This document shows, in pieces, positions 44,579 to 53,335 of a stretch of DNA of 64,000 nucleotides (within the stretch, counting starts at the first letter, position 1; the number at the start of each line of letters is the position of its first letter). Made by a program: the position numbers and the translations under genes. The stretch comes from Aerococcus sanguinicola (GTDB lineage: Bacteria > Bacillota > Bacilli > Lactobacillales > Aerococcaceae). Where the stretch lies: the NCBI RefSeq assembly GCF_001543145.1, contig NZ_CP014160.1:1674001-1738000 (forward strand), written 5' to 3'. A model generated the notes under the pieces. It did no database searches, was not told the origin of the DNA, and saw nothing but the letters and a program-made list of their open reading frames with translations.

Positions 44579-46138
44579 GTGGCAGTAAATGAAAGTATGA
44601 AAGCTGTAGAAAAAATTATTGTGCTCGACTACGGCAGTCAGTACAATCAGTTAATTACCCGTCGCATCCGTGAGTTTGGTGTGTATTCAGAACTACTATC
44701 CCATCGCTTGTCGGCAGAAGAGATCCAAGCAGAAGGTAATGTCAAAGGGATTATCTTATCTGGAGGCCCTAATTCTGTCTATGCTGATGGCGCCTTTGAT
44801 GTCGATGCTGGCATCTTTGACTTAGGTATTCCTATCCTCGGTATTTGTTACGGCATGCAATTGATCACCCAAAAACTGGGTGGCCGAGTTGAAGCTTCCG
44901 ATAAGCGGGAATACGGCCAACAAGAAATGACCATCAAGAAAACAGATTCTAAAATCTTTGCTGGTTTAGAAGAGGAAGAGCAAGTATTGATGAGCCATGG
45001 GGACCGGATTGCTGAAATTCCTGAAGGCTTTGAAATTACTGGGGTTGCTCCCCATAGCCCAGCCGCTGCTTTTGAGAATGAAGCGGAACAGATTTACGGT
45101 TTCCAATTCCACCCAGAGGTTCGCGCTTCTGTAAACGGTAACCAAATGTTACGTAACTTTGTCTTCAATATCTGCGGTGCTTCAGGGGATTGGTCTATGG
45201 AAGACTTTATTCAAATCAAGACAGCAGAAATTCAAGAACTTGTGGGCGATCGCAAGGTGCTCTTGGGACTTTCTGGCGGTGTGGATTCATCCGTAGTGGG
45301 TGTGCTTCTCCAACGGGCTATTGGCGACCAGCTTGTCTGCATCTTTGTGGACCATGGGCTCTTGCGTAAGGGTGAAGCTGACCAAGTGATGGAAACTTTA
45401 GGTGGCAAATTTGGCTTAAACATCATTAAAGCGGATGCTGCAGACCGCTTCCTTGGCAAATTAGCTGGAGTTGAAGACCCTGAAAGAAAACGTAAGATTA
45501 TCGGTAATGAATTTATTGAAGTTTTTAATGACGAAGCGACCAAACTAAATGGAGTAGACTTCCTTGCCCAAGGGACCCTCTATACCGATGTCATTGAATC
45601 AGGGACAGAAACTGCTCAAACGATTAAATCCCACCATAATGTTGGCGGTCTGCCAGAAGACATGAGCTTTGAATTAATTGAGCCGCTGAATACCCTCTTC
45701 AAGGATGAAGTCCGTGCTTTAGGAACAGCCTTAGGTATGCCAGATCCAATTGTTTGGCGCCAACCCTTCCCAGGTCCTGGTCTAGCCATCCGTGTAATCG
45801 GAGAAGTTACGGAAGAAAAATTACACATTGTGCGTGAATCCGATGCTATCCTGCGCGAAGAAATTGCTAAGAATGGTTTGGAACGCGATGTTTGGCAATA
45901 CTTTACGGTACTGCCAGGCTTCAAATCCGTCGGCGTCATGGGCGATCAGCGAACTTATGAATATACGATTGGTATCCGAGCCATCACATCTATTGATGGG
46001 ATGACAGCCGAATGGTCCCGCTTACCGCATGAGCTCTTAGATACCATTAGCCGCCGGATTGTCAATGAAGTCTCTGGGATCAACCGCGTCGTCTATGACA
46101 TCACCAGTAAGCCACCATCGACCATTGAGTGGGAATAA
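44579..46138 (+). CDS. guaA: GMP synthase (glutamine-hydrolysing)
   Basis: This 519-residue enzyme converts XMP to GMP using glutamine and ATP. The N-terminal class I amidotransferase domain has the nucleophile Cys in ILGICYGMQ and His/Glu in FQFHPEV. The ATP-pyrophosphatase domain has [13 protein letters not shown]. The C-terminal dimerisation domain ends [13 protein letters not shown]. The start is GTG 44579, about nine bases after AAAGGAGAG. It is monocistronic with a strong terminator. Confidence 0.97.
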   Translation: MAVNESMKAVEKIIVLDYGSQYNQLITRRIREFGVYSELLSHRLSAEEIQAEGNVKGIILSGGPNSVYADGAFDVDAGIFDLGIPILGICYGMQLITQKLGGRVEASDKREYGQQEMTIKKTDSKIFAGLEEEEQVLMSHGDRIAEIPEGFEITGVAPHSPAAAFENEAEQIYGFQFHPEVRASVNGNQMLRNFVFNICGASGDWSMEDFIQIKTAEIQELVGDRKVLLGLSGGVDSSVVGVLLQRAIGDQLVCIFVDHGLLRKGEADQVMETLGGKFGLNIIKADAADRFLGKLAGVEDPERKRKIIGNEFIEVFNDEATKLNGVDFLAQGTLYTDVIESGTETAQTIKSHHNVGGLPEDMSFELIEPLNTLFKDEVRALGTALGMPDPIVWRQPFPGPGLAIRVIGEVTEEKLHIVRESDAILREEIAKNGLERDVWQYFTVLPGFKSVGVMGDQRTYEYTIGIRAITSIDGMTAEWSRLPHELLDTISRRIVNEVSGINRVVYDITSKPPSTIEWE

Positions 46139-46188
46139 GAATTTAGAACTATAAACGAGTTGATTAGTTTAAAAAATCATTATTCATC

Positions 46189-46233
46189 AAAGATCAGCTA
46201 GAGGGCTCTGTACCCTGTTAGCTGATCTTTTTT
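46189..46233 (+). terminator. Terminator of guaA
   Basis: AAAGATCAGCTA (46189-46200) pairs perfectly with TAGCTGATCTTT (46219-46230), followed by more T. Confidence 0.92.
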
Positions 46234-46286
46234 CTCCGCCTATATAGATTGGATAAATAATAGTTATAAAAAAGAAACGCTTTCGT

Positions 46287-46315
46287 TTTAAAACTTTCTT
46301 AATAATTGTTATACT
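46287..46315 (+). promoter_or_regulatory. Promoter of the MscS-like/TM-helix gene
   Basis: TTTAAA (46287-46292), 17-base spacer, TATACT (46310-46315) with TGT before it (extended -10). Confidence 0.55.
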
Positions 46316-46346
46316 AAAACTATCATAAGAATAGGAGGAATAAGAA

Positions 46347-47570
46347 ATGGATGCCATAAATGCTTTTTTAGAGCCGATTCTTTCGGCGATTCCTAATATT
46401 TTAGGAACGGTTTTACTCTTACTGGTCGCTTGGATTATCGCTGTGATTGTTCGTAAGTTAACCTTCAAGGGTCTGGAAGCTATCCACGCTGACCAACGCT
46501 TCTTAAGCTGGGGCGTAGCCCAGGATGAAACGGATGCTAGGGGCTTGCTCCAGACAATTGCCAAGGTCGCTTACTTTTTAGTTTTTGTCTTCTTCCTGCC
46601 TGCCATCTTACAAGGCTTGAATATTGGAGGGGTCATGGAACCAATCACTAATATGTTCGATAAGTTCTTTGCCTTCATCCCCAATATCATTGGTTCAATT
46701 CTGATCTTAGTATTAGCTTTCTACTTCTGCGGTTTTGTCCGCGATATTGTACAAAATCTCTTAGAGCGGGTCAATATTGACGGTAAGTTGGCAGGGCTTC
46801 TGCAGACTGATCCTGAAGAAGGCCAGACCCGCAGCAAGGGCCAACAAGTGGCTAAGGGTCTAGCTATGCTAGTTTATGTCTTACTCTTTATCCCCTTATT
46901 GACGGCTGCGCTAGAGGTTTTGGGGATTGAATCAATTGCGAAACCAATCGTTAACCTACTCAATACCATGTTGGCTGCTATTCCGAATATCCTAGTAGCC
47001 CTGGTCCTTGTGAGTGTAGGCGCTCTACTTGCCAAGTTGATCGGCGACTTAGTGGAAAACTTATTGAGTGCGGCTAATATTGACCGTTTCACTAAGTATC
47101 TTAATGTTAAGGAAGATGCCCATTCCCTTCAGCTAAGCGCTATCTTAGGACATGCAGTAAAGGCTGTTATTGGTATTTTCTTCTTAGTTCAAGCCTTAAA
47201 TGTCTTACAGCTTGATGTTCTCTCACAGATCGGCCAAGCGGTGATTGCCTACTTGCCTTTAGTTCTGTCTGCTATCGCTATCCTTTGCCTGGGCGTCATT
47301 GGTGGGAACTTGTTGGCTAATTTCCTTAGAGAATCGACAGGGTCTAAATTTTTAGCTAATACTGTTCAATACGCTTTGGTCATCTTAGCCATCTTTATGG
47401 CCTTAGACCAATTACAATTCGCCGCTTCTATTGTTAATATTGGCTTCATGTTAATTGTGGGCGGGGCTTCGGTTGCCTTTGCGCTGGCCTTCGGTTTAGG
47501 GGGACGCGATTTTGCCCGCAAGCAATTGGAACGTCTCGACTCCAAAATCAACCAAAAAGAGGAAAAGTAA
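46347..47570 (+). CDS. Mechanosensitive-channel-related protein with repeated conserved TM helices (CmpX/YkuT-like)
   Basis: This 407-residue membrane protein is built from a repeated unit, four times over: an amphipathic helix-hydrophobic helix segment such as FLEPILSAIPNILGTVLLLL, FDKFFAFIPNIIGSILILVL, LNTMLAAIPNILVALVLV and IGQAVIAYLPLVLSAIAIL. This matches the conserved TM helix family (PF05552) seen in MscS-related proteins. A final glycine-rich membrane segment (FALAFGLGGRDFARKQLERL) resembles the end of such channels, but the MscS beta domain is absent. Ion conduction is inference. It has SD AGGAGGA and its own promoter and terminator. Confidence 0.8.
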   Translation: MDAINAFLEPILSAIPNILGTVLLLLVAWIIAVIVRKLTFKGLEAIHADQRFLSWGVAQDETDARGLLQTIAKVAYFLVFVFFLPAILQGLNIGGVMEPITNMFDKFFAFIPNIIGSILILVLAFYFCGFVRDIVQNLLERVNIDGKLAGLLQTDPEEGQTRSKGQQVAKGLAMLVYVLLFIPLLTAALEVLGIESIAKPIVNLLNTMLAAIPNILVALVLVSVGALLAKLIGDLVENLLSAANIDRFTKYLNVKEDAHSLQLSAILGHAVKAVIGIFFLVQALNVLQLDVLSQIGQAVIAYLPLVLSAIAILCLGVIGGNLLANFLRESTGSKFLANTVQYALVILAIFMALDQLQFAASIVNIGFMLIVGGASVAFALAFGLGGRDFARKQLERLDSKINQKEEK

Positions 47571-47589
47571 ATGACGAATGAAGAAGAGT

Positions 47590-47622
47590 GCGGTGCACAC
47601 AAGTTGTGCACCGGCTTTTTTT
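47590..47622 (+). terminator. Terminator of the TM-helix gene
   Basis: CGGTGCACA pairs perfectly with TGTGCACCG, followed by CTTTTTTT-type tract. Confidence 0.92.
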
Positions 47623-47760
47623 ATAAAAATAATACATTAATTGTTCGACATTTAGTTCCTGACCATGTACAAAAAATACAATAGTGTCTTCCTATAAGAT
47701 TATGAAAGCTTGATATTAAAGCTTTCTTTAATATTTTTTAAAATAACTTTTACCAAAAGG

Positions 47761-47789
47761 GTGACAAATGCATTTTAAGGGCATAAACT
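47761..47789 (+). promoter_or_regulatory. Candidate promoter of the secreted repeat-protein gene
   Basis: GTGACA (47761-47766), 17-base spacer, TAAACT (47784-47789). The rest of the 285-base gap (47623-47907) is AT-rich and holds the operator-like site listed next; I see no gene in it. Confidence 0.45.
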
Positions 47790-47832
47790 ATAGATAAGAA
47801 ATGATACATAAATTGTTTCTTTTTTGTTTTAT

Positions 47833-47859
47833 ATCATCCTTGTAAGCGCTTAGGATGAT
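47833..47859 (+). promoter_or_regulatory. Operator-like inverted repeat containing a cre-like core
   Basis: Arms ATCATCCT (47833-47840) and AGGATGAT (47852-47859) enclose TGTAAGCGCTT; the core TGTAAGCGCT fits the left part of a CcpA cre site but the right end deviates. It lies downstream of the candidate promoter, in the mRNA leader. Confidence 0.45.
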
Positions 47860-47907
47860 TGCTGGTGTTGTCGCTTAGTTTATCGTGAATTTAGGAGGAA
47901 GATGAAG

Positions 47908-50184
47908 ATGAATAAATCTAAAGCTCATTCACATACTATGTTAAGTCGTAAGGTAAGTTTGGGTGCCGCATCTTTGGCATTCGGTATCGGTTTACTCTTT
48001 GCTTCACAAGAAGCTGTGTTAGCAGCTGAAGTTGACCAAGCTGGCGCAGGACAAGCGGATGTGGAATCAAGCGTTGAAGTTGAGCCTGCAGAAACTGTTA
48101 ATCCCGTTGTTCCTGAAAAAGAGCAAAGCATTGAAGCAGAAGCAAAAGCTGAAACAGCTCTACCAGAAGAAGAGCTTAAAGCTCTGGAAGCAGAATTAGC
48201 TGAAATGGCACCTGAAAATCCTGTAGAAGAAAAGGCAGCTGAAGCTGCTGTTTCAGACCAAGCTCCAGCGGCTCCTGCTGAAGCAGTTGAAAAAGAAGAC
48301 GCAGCTCGTCCTGAAGCTCCAGCCAAGGAAGCTACAGATTCTGTAGAAGAAAATAAAGCTAGTGAAAAAGCTGACAGCAAAGACGCTGACAAAGAAACAA
48401 GCAAGGAATCAAAAGTAGAAAGTAAAGATAGCAGTGAAGAAGCTGCAAAAAGTGAAAAAGAAACAGTAGACGTTGACGAAGCGCCTGCAGAAGAAGAGGC
48501 TATTGATTTCGCTGCATTAGAAAATTTCGCTAAGGAAAATCCTGAAGGCTTCAATAAAGTTCTATCTGTTGCTATTGCTGTATCAGTTCAAGACGAAGAC
48601 CGTGCGGCTAGCGAAGACGTTTTGAAGACCTTAGGGGAAGTTCTCGTAGACAATAAATTAGATCACGAACTTCTAGAAGAACTTTCTAAATTTGTGATCC
48701 GTTACGGCGAATTAGGACCAGATGAAAGCGAAACTCACCACATCGTAGAAGGCCAACCAAGTGTTAGCCGAGCTTCTGGCTTTTCTTTCTATGCAGCTGG
48801 TGAAGACAAGCCTGCTTTTAGCTTCGAAGATTTTGAGAAATTAGTGGGCAAAGTAACTGGGACAACAGATAGCGTCCTTAGCTTATTAGAAAACTTACAA
48901 AAAGGGGAACGGCCTGCTGCTGGTATCGGAGCGATCATGGATTCGATCCTACCTGTTAACTTAAACTTCACTAAGATTGGTGAATTGATCCAACGTATCG
49001 CTGAACTCAAAGCAGAAGCAGTTCGCCAAGATGTTTATCTCTCAACAGAAGTCGTTGGTGCTATTGCTGAATTAATTCCTTCTGAAGTAACTTTCAATGG
49101 CACACCAGTCAACTATGTTCTTGACAAGTTAGGGCAAATGGCTATGGATATCGGACGTAGCGTTGCAGACGGTATGGTTGTTAGCTACCACCCAGGCAGC
49201 TTCTACAATCCAAACACCTTCCGTTTACGCGCTCGCGTCTTGCGCAAGGGTGCCGAATTAATTAAAACAGCAACGACAGAATGGCGGATGAAACCACAAA
49301 TCGTTCACTCAAAAGCTGGTCTAGAAATTACCCATGCCTTTATGTCTGTTGTCGATCCTTTCTCAACGGCAGAACGTTTGACTAAACGTTTGAATGAATT
49401 AGAAGCCTTAGAAGTCTTCGGTAATGCTTACCGGAATATCACCCCTAAAGATATCGCTACGACTTATATTAAGGAAAAATTGGACAAGGCTATCTGGGAC
49501 ACCCGCTTCAAACGTGACGAATACATTCTTTCTAAAGTACCATTTGAAGTTTACCACAAGCTAAACAAGGCCATTACACGAGCTGTTGGGGTTCAATTAT
49601 ACTCAGAAACTCGCGTTTACCAAATTGACGACGCAGTTGCTGAACTTGAGGCAGCTTACGGGGAAGCCGTTGCTTACTTAGAAAGCATCCCAGCTGACCA
49701 ACAAATCGCTCCAAATGCCCTTAAACGTGAATTGAAAGACCTTATTTGGAACACCCGCTTTGAACGTGATGGGTCAATCTTAGGTAATGTGCCAACTGAA
49801 GTTTACACGGCACTCAATGCAACATTAACTAAGGCTGTTGGCCTACAATTAGACCTTCACGCTAAAACAGTCGATGTCCAAGCTGTGATGGAAGAAATTA
49901 AGGGTCAGTTAAATGAAGCTCGTGAAATTGCACAAGCAACCTTGAATGCCCGTGCTTCTAAAGAAAGAAAACTCGAACTTCGCGACTTGATCCGTGAAGT
50001 TCGGAGCATCCGCGATAGCGAATTGCTCGGTAAGGTTTCTTTCAATGCCTACAATAATTTAAATAAAGTGATCACCAAGGCTGTAGGAACTCGCCTCAGC
50101 TTGAAGGCTAGCAACGCTGAAGTTGATGAAGCAGCTAATGCCCTTCGTCAAGCCCTCGCTGCAGCCCGAGCTGAACTCGCATAA
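47908..50184 (+). CDS. Secreted acidic surface protein with three C-terminal repeats, function unknown
   Basis: This 758-residue protein has a long YSIRK-like signal peptide (HTMLSRKVSLGAASLAFGIG, about 9-38, before AAEVDQ). Residues ~40-200 are low-complexity Glu/Ala/Lys/Pro. A helical middle region (~205-520) follows, with no recognised domain. Three repeats of ~83 residues begin near 521, 605 and 688, each with a core like LIWNTRFERDGSIL, V-Y--LN, and LTKAVG--L. There is no LPXTG motif, C-terminal hydrophobic segment, LysM or choline-binding domain; it ends AAARAELA. It may be released or held by a non-covalent mode. Start ATG 47908 fits AGGAGGA; ATG 47902 is too close. Confidence 0.85.
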   Translation: MNKSKAHSHTMLSRKVSLGAASLAFGIGLLFASQEAVLAAEVDQAGAGQADVESSVEVEPAETVNPVVPEKEQSIEAEAKAETALPEEELKALEAELAEMAPENPVEEKAAEAAVSDQAPAAPAEAVEKEDAARPEAPAKEATDSVEENKASEKADSKDADKETSKESKVESKDSSEEAAKSEKETVDVDEAPAEEEAIDFAALENFAKENPEGFNKVLSVAIAVSVQDEDRAASEDVLKTLGEVLVDNKLDHELLEELSKFVIRYGELGPDESETHHIVEGQPSVSRASGFSFYAAGEDKPAFSFEDFEKLVGKVTGTTDSVLSLLENLQKGERPAAGIGAIMDSILPVNLNFTKIGELIQRIAELKAEAVRQDVYLSTEVVGAIAELIPSEVTFNGTPVNYVLDKLGQMAMDIGRSVADGMVVSYHPGSFYNPNTFRLRARVLRKGAELIKTATTEWRMKPQIVHSKAGLEITHAFMSVVDPFSTAERLTKRLNELEALEVFGNAYRNITPKDIATTYIKEKLDKAIWDTRFKRDEYILSKVPFEVYHKLNKAITRAVGVQLYSETRVYQIDDAVAELEAAYGEAVAYLESIPADQQIAPNALKRELKDLIWNTRFERDGSILGNVPTEVYTALNATLTKAVGLQLDLHAKTVDVQAVMEEIKGQLNEAREIAQATLNARASKERKLELRDLIREVRSIRDSELLGKVSFNAYNNLNKVITKAVGTRLSLKASNAEVDEAANALRQALAAARAELA

Positions 50185-50197
50185 TTGATCCACTTCC

Positions 50198-50241
50198 AAC
50201 TAGCAGACCGCTCTTCTAGAATCGGTCTGCTAGTTTTTTTG
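50198..50241 (+). terminator. Terminator of the secreted repeat-protein gene
   Basis: AACTAGCAGACCG (50198-50210) pairs perfectly with CGGTCTGCTAGTT (50223-50235), followed by T-run. Confidence 0.93.
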
Positions 50242-50302
50242 TTTGTTTGTGGCGATTAGGGGCGTTCGGAAAAAATCATAACAAGATTTGAGGACTTTTG
50301 CC

Positions 50303-50331
50303 TTGACCTGAAGGAAGATTCCATCTACAAT
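50303..50331 (+). promoter_or_regulatory. Promoter of cysK-cysE
   Basis: TTGACC (50303-50308), 17-base spacer, TACAAT (50326-50331). Confidence 0.75.
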
Positions 50332-50377
50332 AAGGGCAACTAACAAAAAATAAGTTAAGCTTAATGAGGTGACCTAA

Positions 50378-51292
50378 ATGATTTATAATAATGTATCTGA
50401 AGCAATTGGCCATACTCCTGTCATTAAATTAGATCAAACGGCAGAAGATGCCGCTAGTATCTATGTTAAACTCGAATCCCGTAATCCAGGTGGTTCTGTC
50501 AAGGATCGTCCGGTTAAGTATATTTTACAGAGCTTGATTGATAGCGGGGAAATCGAAGAAGGGGGCGCCATTGTCGAATCGACTTCTGGTAATACGGGGA
50601 TTGCTCTAGCCATGTTAGGCGCGGCTTTAAAACTGCGTGTGATTATCGTTATGCCTGAAACCATGAGTATCGAACGTCGCAATCTGATGAAAGCTTATGG
50701 GGCTGAACTCATCCTCACACCTGGTGCCGAAGGAATGAAGGGAGCCGGGGCCAAGGCCGAAGAGATTGCTGAAGAAATCGGTGCTCCTGTTTTTGGACAA
50801 TTTGTACGTGAAGCCAATGTCCAAGCCCACGTAGAAACAACGGCCCGTGAAATTTTAGAAGACCTACCAGAGATTGATGGCTTCGTAGCTGGGATCGGCA
50901 CAGGCGGAACTGTAACGGGCGTTGGCCGCGTGCTCAAAGAAGAGAAGGCAGATGCCAAAGTCTGGGGGGTTGAACCTGAAGCGTCACCACTCCTTACTGA
51001 AGGAACGGCAGGCTCTCACAAGATCCAAGGCTTGGGGGCTAACTTTATTCCTAAGATCCTTGACCAATCTGTCATCGATTACATCGATAAAGTATCCAAT
51101 GAGGACGCTATTGCTGGGGCTGTTGAATTAGCCCATAAATATGGCATTTTAGCCGGCTTTTCTTCTGGGGCTAACTATGTATCTGCCCAGCGCTTAGCTA
51201 AAGAATTAGGCCCTGACCACCATGTGTTGACTGTCCTACCAGATACAGGCGAACGTTACTTATCATCTGGAGTTTATAGCGATGAAGACTAA
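50378..51292 (+). CDS. cysK: Cysteine synthase (O-acetylserine sulfhydrylase)
   Basis: This 304-residue PLP enzyme makes cysteine from O-acetylserine and sulfide. The PLP lysine is in NPGGSVKDRP, the substrate loop is STSGNTG, and the phosphate loop is GIGTGGTVTG. Length is typical of CysK rather than cystathionine beta-synthase. The SD is GAGGTGAC. The gene overlaps cysE by 11 bases, so both are made together and can form the cysteine synthase complex. Confidence 0.95.
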   Translation: MIYNNVSEAIGHTPVIKLDQTAEDAASIYVKLESRNPGGSVKDRPVKYILQSLIDSGEIEEGGAIVESTSGNTGIALAMLGAALKLRVIIVMPETMSIERRNLMKAYGAELILTPGAEGMKGAGAKAEEIAEEIGAPVFGQFVREANVQAHVETTAREILEDLPEIDGFVAGIGTGGTVTGVGRVLKEEKADAKVWGVEPEASPLLTEGTAGSHKIQGLGANFIPKILDQSVIDYIDKVSNEDAIAGAVELAHKYGILAGFSSGANYVSAQRLAKELGPDHHVLTVLPDTGERYLSSGVYSDED

Positions 51293-51851
51293 GGACCTGG
51301 ACGAGACGCGCTGGATAGAACTCGCTCAGTATATCTATCAGGAAGATCCTGCCGCAACATCTTGGCAAGAGGTTTACGAGCTTTATCCCGGTATCCAAGC
51401 CTTGCGCGACCATGCCCAAGCCCATGCTCTCTACCTCGAAGGGGAGAAGTTTGAAGCCCGTCGCCTGTCTGAAAAAAGCAAACGGGAGACAGGCATTGAA
51501 ATTCATCCTGGGGCAGAGATTGGTGATAATTTATTTATCGACCATGGCATGGGCATTGTCATCGGGGAAACTGCCCAGATCGGTGACCAGGTTAAAATCT
51601 ATCATGGCGTAACTCTGGGCGGGACCGGTAAAGAAAAAGGACGCAAGCGCCATCCAACGATTAAGGACTATGTGGAAATTGGAACAGGCGCAACTATTCT
51701 AGGTAATGTAACAATCGGCCACCATAGCAAAGTGGGGGCCGGAGCAGTCGTCCTAGAAGACGTTCCCCCCTACGCGACTGCCGTAGGGGTTCCCGCTCGC
51801 ATCATCCTTCACGACAAAAATTGGAACCGAATTGGCGAATACGAAATCTAA
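51282..51851 (+). CDS. cysE: Serine O-acetyltransferase
   Basis: This 189-residue enzyme acetylates serine, the first step of cysteine synthesis. It has an N-terminal helical region and a left-handed beta-helix of hexapeptide repeats with GIEIHPGAEIGDNLFIDHGM, VIGETAQIGDQVKIYHGVTLGG, and the C-terminal VGVPARII. The catalytic His are in IDHGMG and YHGVTLG. The C-terminal tail (HDKNWNRIGEYEI) lacks the long Ile-ended tail of enterobacterial CysE but does end in Ile, the residue that binds CysK in other species. It starts inside the end of cysK. Confidence 0.94.
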   Translation: MKTKDLDETRWIELAQYIYQEDPAATSWQEVYELYPGIQALRDHAQAHALYLEGEKFEARRLSEKSKRETGIEIHPGAEIGDNLFIDHGMGIVIGETAQIGDQVKIYHGVTLGGTGKEKGRKRHPTIKDYVEIGTGATILGNVTIGHHSKVGAGAVVLEDVPPYATAVGVPARIILHDKNWNRIGEYEI

Positions 51852-51853
51852 CA

Positions 51854-51970
51854 AGGGTGTGAGACTTGGCGGTTAGACTCGGATGATTGGAGCAAGTAAG
51901 GATAAGAGCGAAGTATTCGCTCGTTCCTTACTTGTGAAATCACTCCGAGTTTGCCAAGTCGAACCCGACT
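51854..51970. repeat. Tandem long-hairpin array, unit 1
   Basis: The unit runs from AGGGTGTGA to TCGAACCCGACTA. Outer GGGT (51855-51858) pairs with ACCC (51963-51966), then GACTTGGC with GCCAAGTC, ACTCGG with CCGAGT, TGATT with AATCA, CAAGTAAGGA with TCCTTACTTG, and GAGCGAA with TTCGCTC. About 36 base pairs plus small bulges make one rod. It lies directly after the cysE stop and may also end that transcript. Confidence 0.85.
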
Positions 51971-51975
51971 ATACA

Positions 51976-52096
51976 AGGGTGTGAGAGGATGCGGGAGAAA
52001 GGGAGCTCTGGAGTAAAAGGGCAGAGAGAAGGCTACAAGCCTTCGACGGCCTTTTGCGAAGAGGAGCCCTTTCTGCATCCTCGAACCCGACTACAT
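51976..52096. repeat. Tandem long-hairpin array, unit 2
   Basis: The same border motifs (AGGGTGTGA at 51976, TCGAACCCGACTA at 52081) enclose a different interior: GAGGATGC pairs with GCATCCTC, AGAAAGGG with CCCTTTCT, and GAAGGCT with AGCCTTC, with looser pairing between. Confidence 0.85.
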
Positions 52097-52136
52097 AGGG
52101 TGTGAAGACACGCGATTAGCTCGTCAACTCTATCCC
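52097..52136. repeat. Tandem long-hairpin array, incomplete unit 3
   Basis: A third AGGGTGTGA border (52097-52105) is followed by ~30 bases with no matching TCGAACCC border. It looks like a truncated unit. Confidence 0.6.
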
Positions 52137-52152
52137 TAAATAAATAGTCAAA

Positions 52153-52184
52153 GAAGCGGAGCTACGTCCTGGCTCCGCTTTTAT
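52153..52184 (+). terminator. Terminator before corA
   Basis: AAGCGGAGC (52154-52162) pairs perfectly with GCTCCGCTT (52172-52180), followed by T-rich sequence. Confidence 0.85.
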
Positions 52185-52210
52185 TTATCGATGTTATCAG
52201 TAGGTGGATA

Positions 52211-52219
52211 TGCTATAAT
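52211..52219 (+). promoter_or_regulatory. Extended -10 promoter of corA
   Basis: TGCTATAAT is a perfect extended -10; no convincing -35 is present, which such promoters can do without. Confidence 0.6.
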
Positions 52220-52242
52220 CAAATAAGTAAGGGAGGCTATCT

Positions 52243-53154
52243 ATGATTGGTAAAGTAATATTTGGACCGAAAAAGGCTAATACTTGGGTGAATATCCAGG
52301 TTGAATCTCCCAAGGTCCTACAAAAACACCTTGTCACTTATGGGATCGATGCGGAAATGGCAGCCTATGCCCTAGACCGCAACGAAAGGGCCCGGGTCGA
52401 GTACGACGATGACCATGATTGTTTGCTTCTCATTTATAATGCGCCCAAGCGTCGTCTGGCTAATAGTTTTAACGAAACTTTTCCGGTAACTTTCTTTATT
52501 AAGGATCAACGAATTATTACTATTTCTAATGAAGAAAACCAATATATTATAGATGGCATGCGGGAAATTTTAGCGGCTGAGAAGAATTATTCCATTCATT
52601 CTTTCTTATTTGAGTGTCTCTACTTTATCACCACCTCCTACTTCCCTATTGTTGAATCCATGGTCCAAGAGCGTAACCGCTTGACTAAGGAATTGCGGGA
52701 GCGGACAACCAAGGATAATTTGCTAGCCTTATCTGACGTTGAGACAGGGACTGCCTACTTCCTGACTTCTGCTAAGCAAAATGTCTTACTTCTTGAACAA
52801 TTCCGTCTAGGCCGGGTCGTTAGGGGCTTGACGGATGATGAAGTGGATGAATTAGAAGATGTTCAAATCGAAGCCAAGCAGCTGGTAGAAATGACCGAGC
52901 TTTCTTCACAGATCTTGGAACAACTGGGCTCGACTTTTAATAATGTCTTAAATAATAATTTGAACGAAACCATGCGGGTGTTGACTGTCCTATCCATTAT
53001 CCTCACTATTCCTACCATTGTAACGGGCTTTTTTGGAATGAATATGCCTCTACCTGGTGTTGATTCGCCACTGAGCTGGATAGGAACGATTATATTCAGT
53101 ATCGTCATCGGCATTATCGTTCATCTTTTGATTAAATTTTACTTTAAGGATTAG
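52243..53154 (+). CDS. corA: CorA-family magnesium transporter
   Basis: This 303-residue protein has a large cytoplasmic N-terminal domain with long helices and two C-terminal membrane segments. The first is followed by the pore signature GMN in FFGMNMPLPG. The family forms pentameric Mg2+ (or Co2+) channels. The N-terminus and FPVTFFIKDQRIITISNEE segment are typical of the Lactobacillales group. It is a single-gene unit; a rhomboid of a type linked to Mg transporter turnover lies 46 kb away, which may be chance. Confidence 0.92.
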   Translation: MIGKVIFGPKKANTWVNIQVESPKVLQKHLVTYGIDAEMAAYALDRNERARVEYDDDHDCLLLIYNAPKRRLANSFNETFPVTFFIKDQRIITISNEENQYIIDGMREILAAEKNYSIHSFLFECLYFITTSYFPIVESMVQERNRLTKELRERTTKDNLLALSDVETGTAYFLTSAKQNVLLLEQFRLGRVVRGLTDDEVDELEDVQIEAKQLVEMTELSSQILEQLGSTFNNVLNNNLNETMRVLTVLSIILTIPTIVTGFFGMNMPLPGVDSPLSWIGTIIFSIVIGIIVHLLIKFYFKD

Positions 53155-53335
53155 CATGGAGCTAGTCCTTTTATTGTTTAACTTATGAATAAATGATAAA
53201 ACATAAATTCAGATTATGAAAATGATCTTATATCGGTATTGGCAGATGCTAACTTTACCGCCCTAAGAATTGACAAGCTAGGAAATAATTGATAATCTTT
53301 TAACATTAGAAAATAATAAGAGGGGGAATGTCTGA

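Noticed and set aside
47925..48554. Open frame of 209 codons on the minus strand
   Set aside because: It is the Ser/Ala-rich complement of the low-complexity Glu/Ala stalk of the secreted repeat protein.
51953..51980. GGGTTCGAC on the minus strand of the hairpin array resembles a tRNA T-loop
   Set aside because: No acceptor, D or anticodon arms can be placed around it; the match is part of the repeat border.
51848..52078. Open frame of 76 codons on the minus strand through the hairpin array
   Set aside because: It lies entirely in the self-complementary repeat units, lacks an SD, and its composition follows the repeats rather than a protein.
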